A DNA stretch of 64,000 nt from Pseudorhodoferax sp032153935 (GCF_964253035.1 NZ_CAXUQL020000001.1:6572001-6636000), one strand, 5' to 3'. Counted from the stretch's first letter, positions 1-13,116 are shown. The notes: generated from the sequence alone by a model not told the origin. Program-made: numbers and translations.

Positions 1-1
1 C

Positions 2-604
2 GAGGCCGGTGGCGTGGACTACGTGGTCAAGCCCGTCAAGATCGACGAGGTGCTGGCGCGCCTGGGCACCCATGTGCGCAACGCACGGGTCTCGCGGCTG
101 GCGCGCGAGGCGGTCGACCTGGGCGGCCTGGGCGTGCTGCTGCTGGACCACCAGGACCGGCTGGCCTGGCGCTCGCCACGTGTGGCCGAATGGCTGCAGC
201 GCTTCTCGGCCCGGCCGGCCGAGCAATGGCCGGCCTGGCTGGCGCCGCAGCTCGCGCCGCTGCGCGCGGCCGGCGGCGGCTCGGCCCTGCTGGCCACCAC
301 GGGCGGCGAGGAGCTGCGGCTGCAATGGATCGGCGCCAGCGGCATGGCCGAGGCCATGGCGCTCCTGCAGGTGCGGCCGCAGGCGGCATCGCGGCTGCGC
401 GAGGCCGAACTCACGCCGCGCGAGGTCGAGGTGCTGTCCTGGCTGGCCAAGGGCAAGACCAACCGGGACATCGGCGACATCCTGGGCCTGTCGCCACGCA
501 CCGTGAACAAGCACCTCGAACATGCCTACGCCAAGCTGGGAGTGGAGACACGCGCCTCGGCCGCCGCGCTCATGACGCGCGAAGGCGCTCTGCCTGACAA
601 CTGA
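2..604 (+). CDS. Response regulator, REC (partial) plus LuxR-type HTH, 5' truncated
   Basis: The reading frame is open from the window edge, so the N-terminal receiver domain with its phospho-acceptor Asp lies outside. What remains begins inside the last receiver strand (GGVDYVVKPVK, containing the conserved Lys-Pro), then a poorly conserved linker of about 110 residues, then a LuxR/FixJ helix-turn-helix (LTPREVEVLSWLAKGKTNRDI ... VNKHLEHAYAKLGVETR). It should be a DNA-binding transcriptional regulator controlled by phosphorylation. It is clearly paralogous to the complete regulator on the minus strand at 8712-9695, which has the same layout and nearly the same HTH. By analogy its partner kinase probably lies just upstream of the window. 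Target genes cannot be told from the sequence. Confidence 0.88.
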   Translation, partial: EAGGVDYVVKPVKIDEVLARLGTHVRNARVSRLAREAVDLGGLGVLLLDHQDRLAWRSPRVAEWLQRFSARPAEQWPAWLAPQLAPLRAAGGGSALLATTGGEELRLQWIGASGMAEAMALLQVRPQAASRLREAELTPREVEVLSWLAKGKTNRDIGDILGLSPRTVNKHLEHAYAKLGVETRASAAALMTREGALPDN

Positions 605-649
605 CGCGGGCATTCGCGCCGCGTCGCGCACCGGTGCGAAGATGGCCGC

Positions 650-1075
650 ATGGACGCCTTCGCCGCCCTGCAGTCCCACCCCTGGGCCTACCCAGCCCTC
701 GAAGTGGTGCACATCGTCGGCATCGCACTGCTGCTGGGCAACCTCGTGGCGCTCGAGGTGCGCGTGTTCGGCGGTGCCGCCGCGCTGCCGGTGCCGGCGC
801 TGGCGCGGTTGTCGCTCACGCTGGCGCTGGCCGGCTTCGCGCTGGCCGCCGGCAGCGGCCTGCTGATGTTCGCCAGCCACCCCGGCGAACTGCTGGCCAA
901 CCGAAGCTTCCTGCTCAAGATGGGGCTGCTGGCGCTGGCCGGCTGCAACGCAGCCTGGTTCCACGGCCGCGGCGCGCTGGCGCGGCTCGACCGGCTTGCC
1001 CGGCTGCAGATGCTGGCATCCACCCTGCTGTGGCTGGCTGCCATTGCCTGCGGCCGCTGGATCGCCTACGAATGA
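650..1075 (+). CDS. Small four-helix membrane protein (DUF6644-like)
   Basis: The product is 141 residues with four hydrophobic segments at about 17-37, 50-74, 86-104 and 117-138, short loops and no signal peptide, so it is an integral inner-membrane protein. A conserved-looking His (His21, VVHIVGIALLLG) sits in the first helix. It resembles the DUF6644 family of unknown function, judged by eye. It lies 22 bases upstream of a gene for an exported DUF6152-like protein, and the two are probably co-transcribed. A role together with the exported partner is plausible, but no reaction or ligand can be assigned. The start is the only ATG compatible with the first helix. Confidence 0.75.
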   Translation: MDAFAALQSHPWAYPALEVVHIVGIALLLGNLVALEVRVFGGAAALPVPALARLSLTLALAGFALAAGSGLLMFASHPGELLANRSFLLKMGLLALAGCNAAWFHGRGALARLDRLARLQMLASTLLWLAAIACGRWIAYE

Positions 1076-1097
1076 ACCACCACCAAGGAGCGATGCC

Positions 1098-1586
1098 ATG
1101 ACCCTGCACCTCACGCGCCGCCGGCTGCTCGCGCTGGCCAGCCTGGCCACCCCGCTGGCGCTGCAGCGCGCCCACGCCCACCACGGCTGGAGCAGCTTCG
1201 ACCAGGACCGGCCGATCTACCTGGAGGGCCAGGTCGTCGAGAGCCGCTGGCGCAACCCGCACGCCGAACTCGTGGTCGAGACGCCGGCCGCACTGGCCCT
1301 GCCGGCCGATCTGAAGCAGCGCACTCTGCCCTCCCAGAGCGCCGGCATCGACGGTGCCGCCTTGCTGGCCAACACCGTACTGCCCACGCGCAAGGACCGG
1401 CGCTGGGAGCTGGAACTGGCACCGCTCACGCGCATGCGCGCCTGGCAGGCCGCGGAAATCCGCACGGGCGACCGCGTCGCAGCCGTGGGCTTCACGTTCA
1501 AGGGCGAGCAGGGCGATGCCGTCATGCGGGTGGAGTACCTGTTCGTGGGCGACAAGACCTACGGGCTGCGCTCCAGCCCCGCATGA
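1098..1586 (+). CDS. Exported DUF6152-like protein
   Basis: The 162-residue product starts with a twin-arginine-like signal (TRRRLLALASLATPLALQRAHA) and a probable cleavage site before HHGWSSFD, so it should be periplasmic. The mature part starts with a His-rich HHGW segment and contains WRNPHAEL, both typical of the DUF6152 family. The start at 1098 is chosen because AAGGAG lies at 1084-1089, eight bases upstream; an earlier in-frame ATG would put the signal peptide 34 residues inside the protein. It follows the four-helix membrane protein by 22 bases. Function is unknown; the clustered N-terminal histidines suggest metal or haem contact, which is inference only. Confidence 0.75.
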   Translation: MTLHLTRRRLLALASLATPLALQRAHAHHGWSSFDQDRPIYLEGQVVESRWRNPHAELVVETPAALALPADLKQRTLPSQSAGIDGAALLANTVLPTRKDRRWELELAPLTRMRAWQAAEIRTGDRVAAVGFTFKGEQGDAVMRVEYLFVGDKTYGLRSSPA

Positions 1587-1674
1587 ACAGGACAGCATTC
1601 AATGTGAATACAAAACTGTTGCTTGACAACAATCCATACAATCATGGCCGTTTTACAGCACCGACACAGCCACC

Positions 1675-3849
1675 ATGTCCGCCCCGCTCCCCCGCTCCGT
1701 CGACCCGACCGGTCGCGGGAGCGTGCGGCCCCGGCGGCGCAACCTCGCCGCCGCGGCAGCTGCGCGCGCCACCTGGTGGTTTGCCGGTGCCGCCGTCACG
1801 CTGTTGCTCGCCTGGTGGCAGCCGGCAGGCCTGCAGCATCTGGATCTGCTGGCCTACCACCTGCTGCAGCCCGACGCCGCAGCGCCTGCTGCAGTGCTCC
1901 CCCTTCCTCCCGTGGCCGTCGACCAAGTGCCGACGCCACTGGCCGCGCTGTTCACGCTGCTTCTGGTGAGCGCGGTGGCGCTGCGGCCACGCAAGGCACC
2001 GGCACGCCTGCTGCTGGCCCTGGCACTGCTGTGCCTGCCGCTGGCCGCCAGCTCGGCCTTGCTGACCCAGCAGCGCTGGCTGCCCCCGGCCTTGCCGGTG
2101 GCCGGCCTGGCGGTGGCGTTGGGCTTCCGTGAGGCAGCGCGGGCACGCGCGGAGCAGCGCCAGCAGCAGCGCACGCGCGCCCAGGCCCAGGCCGCACTGC
2201 GCGCCATCGACGATGCAGTGCTCACCGTCGACGGCGCCGACCACACCGTGCGCTTCGCCAATCCCAGCGCGGTGCTGCAGGCCGCGCCGAGGGTGCTGGA
2301 CGGGCGCCCGCTGGCCATCGCCTATCCATTGGAGGCGCACAGCCACGAGGCGCTGCATGCTGCCATCACGGCCTGTGTGGCCCAGGGTGTCAGCGTGCGT
2401 GTGCGCGAATTGCTGCGCCTGCGCTCGGCCGAGGGCCTGCGCAGCCTGCGCGCGACAGCCAGTCCGCTGCGCGCCACGGACGAGGTGATCGACGGCGCCG
2501 TGCTGGTGTTCACCGACATGACCGGAGCACTGGAAGCCGCCCGCGAGCGCGAGCATGCCGCGACCCACGACGCCCTGACCGGCCTGCCCAACCGCGTTCT
2601 GCTGCAGGAGCAGTTGCAGCTGACGCTCTCGCGCGTCAAGCGCCAGCACAGCGTGGCGGCCATCCTGTTCGTCGACCTGGACCGCTTCAAGCACATCAAC
2701 GACACGCTGGGCCACCGCACCGGCGATGCCATGCTGCGCGTGCTGGCCCAGCGGCTGCAGGCCCTGTGCCGCAACACCGACACGGTGGCGCGCTGGGGCG
2801 GCGACGAGTTCGTGCTGATCCTCGAAGACGTGGGCGGGCCGGAGGGCGCCGCGCTGGGCGCCACAAAGATCGTCGACGCGCTGTCGCGCGACGTGGCGCT
2901 GGGCCCGGAGTTCAGCCACCGCCTGCTGCCCAGTTCGGCCAGCGTGGGCGTGGTGCTGGTGCCGCGCGATGGCACGCAGATCGAGGACCTGCTGTCCAAG
3001 GCCGACATGGCCATGTACCGCGCCAAGGGCCAACCCAAGGCCAGCTTCCACATCTGGGCCGCCGACATCAACGCCCGCATGCACGACCGCCTGGCGCGCG
3101 AGGTCGACCTGCGCCAGGCCCTGCTGCACGAGCGCCTGCAACTGCACTACCAGCCGCAGTTCGCCTTCGATGGCGGCCGCATGATCGGCATGGAAGCCCT
3201 GATGCGCTGGCATCCCGCGCCCGGGCAGTCCGTGCCGCCGTCCGAGTTCATCCAGCTGGCCGAGGAATCCGGCCTGATCGTCGACATGGGCGCCTGGGCC
3301 GTGCGCCAGGTCGCCCGGCAGCTGGCCAGCTGGCAGGCCGCCGGGCTGCGGCCGGTGCCCGTGGCCGTCAACGTGTCGGCGCGCCAGTGGACCAACGGCG
3401 AGATCGTGCAGGTCGTGCGGCTGGCGCTGCGCGAGGCCGCGATCCCGCCGGCGCTGCTGCGGCTGGAGATCACGGAAACCGTCGCCATGGGCGAAGGCGA
3501 CCAGATCATCGCGCTGCTGCACGACATCCACGCGCTGGGCATCCGGCTTTCGCTGGACGACTTCGGCACCGGCTATTCGTCGATGGCCTACCTCAAGCGC
3601 TTCCCGCTGGACGAACTCAAGATCGACCGCAGCTTCGTCACGGCGCTGCCGCAGGACCAGCAGGATGCCGCCATCGTGCACGCCACGGTGGCACTGGCGC
3701 GCGGCCTGGGCCTGCGCGTGCTGGCCGAGGGCGTGGAAACGCAGGCCCAGGCCGAATTCCTGGCGGCCTGCGGCTGCGACGGCGCGCAGGGCTACCTCTA
3801 CAGCCCGCCCGAACCGGCCGAAGCGGCGGCGCTGCGCCTGCAGAACTGA
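1675..3849 (+). CDS. Membrane GGDEF-EAL protein (c-di-GMP cyclase/phosphodiesterase)
   Basis: A 724-residue protein. Residues 32-48, 88-103 and about 110-150 are hydrophobic and look like the membrane part of a CHASE2-type sensor without its periplasmic domain. A PAS-like segment follows (about 165-285), then GGDEF and EAL domains. The cyclase motif GGDEF (375-379) is intact, and RNTD (366-369) sits five residues before it as the product-binding I-site. The EAL motif (507-509) is intact, as are the later metal and catalytic motifs (VNVSARQW, EITETVAM, DDFGTGYSS, LAEGVET). Both making and degrading c-di-GMP are therefore possible. It precedes the MHYT kinase by about 130 bases on the same strand and may share its regulation. 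Confidence 0.92.
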   Translation: MSAPLPRSVDPTGRGSVRPRRRNLAAAAAARATWWFAGAAVTLLLAWWQPAGLQHLDLLAYHLLQPDAAAPAAVLPLPPVAVDQVPTPLAALFTLLLVSAVALRPRKAPARLLLALALLCLPLAASSALLTQQRWLPPALPVAGLAVALGFREAARARAEQRQQQRTRAQAQAALRAIDDAVLTVDGADHTVRFANPSAVLQAAPRVLDGRPLAIAYPLEAHSHEALHAAITACVAQGVSVRVRELLRLRSAEGLRSLRATASPLRATDEVIDGAVLVFTDMTGALEAAREREHAATHDALTGLPNRVLLQEQLQLTLSRVKRQHSVAAILFVDLDRFKHINDTLGHRTGDAMLRVLAQRLQALCRNTDTVARWGGDEFVLILEDVGGPEGAALGATKIVDALSRDVALGPEFSHRLLPSSASVGVVLVPRDGTQIEDLLSKADMAMYRAKGQPKASFHIWAADINARMHDRLAREVDLRQALLHERLQLHYQPQFAFDGGRMIGMEALMRWHPAPGQSVPPSEFIQLAEESGLIVDMGAWAVRQVARQLASWQAAGLRPVPVAVNVSARQWTNGEIVQVVRLALREAAIPPALLRLEITETVAMGEGDQIIALLHDIHALGIRLSLDDFGTGYSSMAYLKRFPLDELKIDRSFVTALPQDQQDAAIVHATVALARGLGLRVLAEGVETQAQAEFLAACGCDGAQGYLYSPPEPAEAAALRLQN

Positions 3850-3980
3850 GCAAAACTGCGGCGTCCGCGCCACAACGGCGCGGGAAAACAGCGTGCATGT
3901 GGAAAGCTTGCATGCCTGCATCCGCTCCTTTGGCGAACATACGCACCGCACGATTTCGTCAGTTTTTGCAACAAGTTCAG

Positions 3981-7702
<3,722 letters not shown>

Positions 7703-7706
<4 letters not shown>

Positions 7707-8710
7707 CGACCGAGACCGACCGCCGCCCGCGCCTGCTGCTGGTGGACGACGAACCCACCAACCTGCAGGTGCTGCGCGGCGTCCTGCAGTCCGACTACCG
7801 GCTGCTGTACGCGCGCGACGGCGCCACGGCGCTCAAGCTCGCGCGCGAGGAAAAGCCCGACCTGCTGCTGCTGGACGTGATGATGCCGGGCATGAGCGGC
7901 CACGAGGTCTGCCGCACGCTCAAGGCCGACGCCGTCACCCAGTCCATCCCGGTGGTGTTCGTCACCGCACTGTCGGACGCCGGCGACGAGGCGCAGGGTT
8001 TCGACGCCGGTGCGGTCGACTACATCATCAAGCCCGTGAGCCCGCCCGTGGTGCGCGCGCGCGTGCGCACCCATCTGTCGCTGGTGCGCATGGACGAGCT
8101 CAGGGCCTCGCGGCTGGAGATCGTGCAGCGCCTGGGCCGCGCCGCCGAATACAAGGACAACGAGACCGGCCAGCACGTGCTGCGCATGAGCCACTACGCC
8201 CAGGCGCTGGCGCTGGCGCTGGGTTTCGATCCGCGCGATGCCGAAGACCTGCTGCACGCCGCGCCCATGCACGACGTGGGCAAGATCGGCATTCCCGACC
8301 ACATCCTGCGCAAGCCGGGCCAGCTGACGGCCGAGGAATGGGCCGTGATGCGTTCGCACGCGGCCATCGGCGCCGACATCATCGGCCAGCACGACAGCGG
8401 CGTGCTGCACATTGCCGCCAAGATCGCGCTGAGCCACCACGAAAAATGGGACGGCAGCGGATACCCGAACGGCCTGGCCGGTGAAACCATTCCGCTGGAG
8501 GCGCGCATCGTCGCCATCGCCGACGTGTTCGATGCGCTGACCAGCGTGCGGCCCTACAAGGCGGCCTGGAGCGTGGACGACGCCGTGGCGCTGCTCGAGC
8601 GCGAGGCCGGCAAGCAGTTCGACCCCGCGCTGGTGCCGGTCTTCGTCGATATCCTGCCGCAGGTGCTGGTGATCCGGGCCCGCTTCTCGGACGTGCCCAC
8701 ACCAGCCTGA
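7703..8710 (+). CDS. HD-GYP response regulator (c-di-GMP phosphodiesterase)
   Basis: A 335-residue protein with an N-terminal receiver domain (phospho-acceptor Asp58 in LLLLDVMMPG, Lys110 in IIKPV) and a C-terminal HD-GYP domain. The metal-binding HD pair is His190-Asp191 (MHDVGKIGIPDH), a further HH pair is at 245-246, and GYP at 253-255 (WDGSGYPNGL) is intact, so active hydrolysis of c-di-GMP is expected. The start codon overlaps the stop of the MHYT kinase, which implies translational coupling and identifies that kinase's HPt as the probable phosphodonor. It converges on the regulator encoded at 8712-9695, with only one base between the stop codons. Confidence 0.93.
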
Positions 8711-8711
8711 A

Positions 8712-9695
8712 TCAGCCCTGGAACTGCGGCTGCAGTTGCCGCACGCGCTGCAGTGCCACCGTAGCCGCCGCGGTACGCGTCTCCACACCCAGCTTGACGT
8801 AGACGCGCTCCAGGTGTTTCTTGATGGTGGCGGGGCTCGCGCCCAGGATCTCGCCGATGTCGCGGTTGGTCTTGCCCTTGACCAGCCAGTACAGCACCTC
8901 GGCCTCGCGCGCGGTCAGCGCCAGCGACAGGCCCAGCGCCTCGATCACGGCGGCATCGGACTCCTCGCGCATGACGATGAGCCAGTCGCCGCCCCCCTCG
9001 CCGTCGCCGGTCTGCTGGTGCAGCCGGAAGCTCAGCGCGCGGGGGCCTTGCTCCAGGCGCAGCGGCGGCGGCTCGATCTGGCGCTGTTCGGCATCGGCCG
9101 CATGGCGCCGCAGCCAGTCCAGCACGGCCTCGGGCGCCACGCTGCCCACGTTCGGGTCGCCGCAATAGCGCTGCAGCAACTCGCGCGCCAGCACGGTCTG
9201 CCACATCAGCCGGCCGTCGCTCAGGCGCACGGTGATGCTGGCGTAGCCGAAGGCGTCGAGCGCATTGCGCGCCTGGCGCCGCTCGCGCGCACTGGCCAGG
9301 TGGACACCCATGCGGGCGAGCACCTCCTTGGGCTTGATCGGCTTGGTCACGTAGTCCACGCCGCCGGACTCCAGTGCCGCGACCAGGTGCTCGGTCTCGG
9401 TTAGGCCGGTCATGAAGATGATGGGGATGTGGGCAGTGGCCGGCGAGGCCTTGAGCCTGCGCGCGACCTCGAAGCCGTCCATGCCCGGCATCATGGCGTC
9501 CAGCAGCACCACGTCGGGCAGCGCCTGGGCCGCGCGCTGCAAGGCCATCTCGCCGCCCGTGGCGACCAGCACCGTGAAGCCCGATTCGTCGAGCGCGTCG
9601 TGCAGCACGGCGAGGTTGTCGGGCACGTCGTCGACGATCAGCACCACATCGCTGTTGGCGCGGTCCAGGGTCTGGTCAAGGGGTGGGTGCGGCAT
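8712..9695 (-). CDS. Response regulator, REC plus LuxR-type HTH
   Basis: A 327-residue regulator. Residues about 17-130 are a receiver (acidic pocket IVDDVPDN, phospho-acceptor Asp in VVLLDAMMPG, switch Lys in YVTKPIK). A linker of about 120 residues that I do not recognise is followed by a C-terminal LuxR/FixJ HTH (LTAREAEVLYWLVKGKTNRDI ... IKKHLERVYVKLGVETR). The start lies inside the end of the NCS1-kinase gene (20-base overlap), so kinase and regulator form one translationally coupled unit and a cognate pair. The paralogue truncated at the left window edge has the same architecture. Likely targets include the neighbouring urease genes, but this rests only on position. Confidence 0.9.
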   Translation of the reverse strand: MPHPPLDQTLDRANSDVVLIVDDVPDNLAVLHDALDESGFTVLVATGGEMALQRAAQALPDVVLLDAMMPGMDGFEVARRLKASPATAHIPIIFMTGLTETEHLVAALESGGVDYVTKPIKPKEVLARMGVHLASARERRQARNALDAFGYASITVRLSDGRLMWQTVLARELLQRYCGDPNVGSVAPEAVLDWLRRHAADAEQRQIEPPPLRLEQGPRALSFRLHQQTGDGEGGGDWLIVMREESDAAVIEALGLSLALTAREAEVLYWLVKGKTNRDIGEILGASPATIKKHLERVYVKLGVETRTAAATVALQRVRQLQPQFQG

Positions 9696-12600
9696 CGGCT
9701 TGTTGCAGCAATCGGCTCATGGCCTCGAACTGGAATTGTCGGGCCAGCGCGCGCATCTGCTGCACGAAGCCGGCGCAGGCCGGCTGGCTGCGCTCGATGG
9801 CGTCCAGCGCATTCATGATGCCGCGGTGGAAGCCCAGGTCGACCGCCTGCTGCAGCGCTTTGCGGCTGGCCGCGTCGGGATAGGCCAGCGGTGCGGCCGG
9901 GGCCGGCTGCGCTGCCGCGGCGTCGGCGGCCGGCGCCTTCTCCAGCCACTCCAGCGCGAGCTGGCGGCCCAGCCAGTCCAGCAGTTCGGACAGGCGCACG
10001 GGCTTGACGAGAAAGTCCTCGGGCCGGATTTCCACGTCGTTCTCCAGGCCCTTGTCGAATGCGTTGGCCGAGACGATGGCGATGCGCGGCGGCCGCGGCA
10101 GCAGTGCGCGCACGCGGCGGATGGTCTCCCAGCCGTCGATGCCGGGCATGGCCAGGTCCATCAGGATGGCGTCGGGCCGGTAACCCGCGACCAGCAGATC
10201 CAGGCAGTCGTGGCCGCTGGCGGCCGTGCGCAGCTGCAAACCCAGCGGCTCCAGCAGGTGCACGAGCAGTTGGCGGTCGACCTCCTCGTTGTCGACCACG
10301 AGGATGCTGCGGCGCGGGCCGGCATAGCCATGGCGCGGCGTGGTGGTCCGCGCCACCTGCCGCCCGGCGCTGCCATGCTGCGCGGGCAGGAACAGCCGCA
10401 CCCGGAACTGCGAGCCCACGCCAGGTTCGCTCGTGGCCGTGAGCTCGCCGCCCATGAGGTCGGTCAGCATCTTGGCGATGGTCAGGCCCAGCCCGGCGCC
10501 GCCCGGCGCGCTCTGGCCCGGCGCCGGCGCGCGCGCGAAGGGTTCGAAGATCTGCGCCAGCGCATCGGCCGCGATGCCGGGGCCGCTGTCGGCGATCTCC
10601 AGGGTCGCCATCTCGCGCTGGTAGCGCACGCGAAAACGCACATGGCCCACGGCCGTGAACTTGATGGCGTTGCCCAGCAGGTTGATGAGGATCTGGCGCA
10701 GCCGCTGCTCGTCGGCGCGCACGAGCTCGGGCAGCTGGCCCTCGGGCTCGAAGTGGAAGGCCAGGCCCTTGCCCTCGGCCTGCAGCTCGAACATGGCGGC
10801 AACCTCGTGCACGGTGTCGGCGAAGGCCATGGGCCGGATGTTCAGCGTGAGCTTGCCCGACTCGATGCGCGCGATGTCCAGCGTGCCGTCGACGAGCTGC
10901 AGCAGATGCTCGCCGCCGCGCTTGATCACCTGCACGGCATGGCGCCGGTGCGGCGGCACGGCGGCGTCCTCGCCCATCAGCTGCGCATAGCCTAGGATGC
11001 TGTTGAGCGGCGTGCGCAGCTCGTGGCTGATGGCGCTGATGTAGCGGCTCTTGGCTTGGTTGGCCTGGTCGGCCTGGCGGCGCGCTTCCTCGGCGACCTG
11101 GCGCGCACGCTGCAGCTCGGCATCGGTCTGGCGGTGCAGCGCGATCTCGCGCACCAGCAGGTGGGTCTGGCGGTTGGACTCTTCCTGGGCGACCTGGCGG
11201 CTCTTGTGCGCCAGCACCAGCCACCAGGCCACGATGCCGGCCGCCAGCAGCAGCGCCATGTAGGCCTTGGTGAAGCCCGAACGCAAGGCGTCCTCGGCCA
11301 ACCGCGCGCCGGCCATGCCTTCGGTGACCGCCGTCTCCTGGCTGTAGAGCAGGCCGAAGACGGCCGCCAGCAGCGGCACCAGGATCAGCATGAGCAGCAG
11401 GTAGTGCGCGAGCCCGGTCTCCAGGTACGGCCAGATGCGCCGTGGCAACAGCCAGCGCAAGGCGGCCGACCATTGCCAGGACAGAGACGCGCGCGGCTTG
11501 CAGAGGTCGCCGCAGCGCGCGTCCAGCGTGCAGCACAACGAGCAGATCGGCCCCTGGTAGGCCGGGCAGTGCGCCATGTCGGGGCCCTCGTACTCGCGCT
11601 CGCAGATCACGCAGCGGTGGGCCTGGGGTGTCGACTCCCTGGCGATGTAGTAGCGGCCCTTGGTCAGCCATGCCAGCAGCGGCGAAGCCACGAAGGCCGT
11701 GCCCAGCGCGATCAGCGCCGAGAAGGCCTGCGCCAGCGGACCGAACAGTCCGATGTAGGCGCTGATGGACAGCGCCGAGGCGAGCGCCATGGCGCCCACG
11801 CCCACGGGGTTGATGTCGTACAGATGGGCACGCTTGAACTCGATGCCCTTGGGCGACAGGCCCAGCGGCTTGTTGACGACCAGGTCGGCCACCACCGCCA
11901 TGATCCAGGCGATCGCCAGGTTGGAGTACAGGCCCAGCACCTCGCCCAGGGCCTGGAACACGTTCATCTCCATGAGCATGAACGCGATCAGCGTGTTGAA
12001 CACCACCCAGACCACGCGCCCGGGGTGGCTGTGCGTCACGCGCGAGAAGAAGTTGGACCAGGCCAGCGAGCCCGCGTAGGCGTTGGTCACGTTGATCTTG
12101 AGCTGCGAGACCACCACGAACAGGGCCGTGGCCGCCACCGCCCAGCCGTAGTTCGGAAACACGTACTCGTAGGCCGCCAGGTACATCTGGTTCGGATCGA
12201 CCGCACGCTCCTTGGGCACCATGTGGGTGATGGCCAGGTAGGCCAGCAGCGCACCGCCCAGCATCTTGACCACGCCCAGCACCACCCAGCCCGGCCCGCC
12301 GACCAGCACGCCCAGCCACCAGCGCCCCCGGTTGGCGCGTTCGCGCACCGGCATGAACCGCAGGTAGTCGGCCTGTTCCCCCATCTGGGTGATCAGCGCG
12401 ATGCCTACGGTGAGGGCTGCACCAAACAAGTGCAATTCAAACCCATCACGCGAGGATTTTTCACCGACATAGTGCGTAACGCCCAAGAACGCACCAGGAT
12501 CGCGCATCAGCACATAGACGAAGGGCACGACCAGCATGACCAGCCACAGCGGCTGCGTCCACATCTGCAGCCGGCTGATGGCCGAGACGCCGTGCGTGAC

Positions 12601-13116
12601 CAGCGGGATCACGACCAGCGCACAGACAAGGTAGCCCCAGGTCGGCGGAATGCCCAGCGCGAGTTCCAGCGCATAGGCCATGACGGCGGCCTCGAGCGCG
12701 AAGAAGATGAAGGTGAAGCTCGCGTAGATCAGCGAGGTCAGCGTCGAGCCGATGTAGCCGAAGCCCGCGCCGCGCGTGAGCAGGTCCATGTCCAGCCCGT
12801 AGCGGGCGGCGTAGATGCTGATCGGCAGGCCGGCCAGGAAGATGATGAGCCCGGTGGCCAGGATGGCCCAGAACGCGTTGACGAAGCCGTACTGCACCAG
12901 CAGCGTGGCGCCCACGGCCTCCAGGATCAGGAACGATGCCGCGCCGAAGGCCGTGTTGGCCACGCGCCAGGACGACCACTTGCGAAAGCGCGTGGGCGTG
13001 AAGCGCAGTGCGTAGTCCTCCATGGTCTCGCGCGCGACCCAGCTGTTGTAGTCGCGCCGGACCTTGACGATGCGCTGCGGGGCGTTCTGTTCGAGGGGGG
13101 CGGAAGTCTCTTGCAC
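9676..13116 (-). CDS. NCS1-type transporter fused to hybrid histidine kinase/response regulator
   Basis: A 1146-residue fusion. Residues 21-490 look like a full nucleobase:cation symporter-1 (NCS1, cytosine/purine/allantoin family) unit: DYNSWVARETMEDYALRF, then about twelve hydrophobic helices. Residues 501-541 are a cysteine cluster (Cys502, 505, 517, 525, 528, 529, 535, 539). Two further helices (572-596, 617-636) lead into a coiled coil, HisKA with His698 (SHELRTPLN), HATPase (N box LLGNAIKF, DSGPGI, GAGLGLTI), a receiver with Asp987 and Lys1038, and a helical tail of about 70 residues. The likely role is sensing a transported or bound nitrogen compound and phosphorylating the overlapping LuxR-type regulator. 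The start is GTG with no clear Shine-Dalgarno; an internal ATG at 13023 would cut into the conserved transporter N-terminus. It is divergent from ureA, 104 bases away. Confidence 0.88.
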   Translation of the reverse strand: MQETSAPLEQNAPQRIVKVRRDYNSWVARETMEDYALRFTPTRFRKWSSWRVANTAFGAASFLILEAVGATLLVQYGFVNAFWAILATGLIIFLAGLPISIYAARYGLDMDLLTRGAGFGYIGSTLTSLIYASFTFIFFALEAAVMAYALELALGIPPTWGYLVCALVVIPLVTHGVSAISRLQMWTQPLWLVMLVVPFVYVLMRDPGAFLGVTHYVGEKSSRDGFELHLFGAALTVGIALITQMGEQADYLRFMPVRERANRGRWWLGVLVGGPGWVVLGVVKMLGGALLAYLAITHMVPKERAVDPNQMYLAAYEYVFPNYGWAVAATALFVVVSQLKINVTNAYAGSLAWSNFFSRVTHSHPGRVVWVVFNTLIAFMLMEMNVFQALGEVLGLYSNLAIAWIMAVVADLVVNKPLGLSPKGIEFKRAHLYDINPVGVGAMALASALSISAYIGLFGPLAQAFSALIALGTAFVASPLLAWLTKGRYYIARESTPQAHRCVICEREYEGPDMAHCPAYQGPICSLCCTLDARCGDLCKPRASLSWQWSAALRWLLPRRIWPYLETGLAHYLLLMLILVPLLAAVFGLLYSQETAVTEGMAGARLAEDALRSGFTKAYMALLLAAGIVAWWLVLAHKSRQVAQEESNRQTHLLVREIALHRQTDAELQRARQVAEEARRQADQANQAKSRYISAISHELRTPLNSILGYAQLMGEDAAVPPHRRHAVQVIKRGGEHLLQLVDGTLDIARIESGKLTLNIRPMAFADTVHEVAAMFELQAEGKGLAFHFEPEGQLPELVRADEQRLRQILINLLGNAIKFTAVGHVRFRVRYQREMATLEIADSGPGIAADALAQIFEPFARAPAPGQSAPGGAGLGLTIAKMLTDLMGGELTATSEPGVGSQFRVRLFLPAQHGSAGRQVARTTTPRHGYAGPRRSILVVDNEEVDRQLLVHLLEPLGLQLRTAASGHDCLDLLVAGYRPDAILMDLAMPGIDGWETIRRVRALLPRPPRIAIVSANAFDKGLENDVEIRPEDFLVKPVRLSELLDWLGRQLALEWLEKAPAADAAAAQPAPAAPLAYPDAASRKALQQAVDLGFHRGIMNALDAIERSQPACAGFVQQMRALARQFQFEAMSRLLQQADAAPTP

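Noticed and set aside
1614..1642. TTGACA and TACAAT boxes before the GGDEF-EAL gene
   Set aside because: Both hexamers look good, but they are only eight bases apart, so they cannot work together as a sigma70 promoter.
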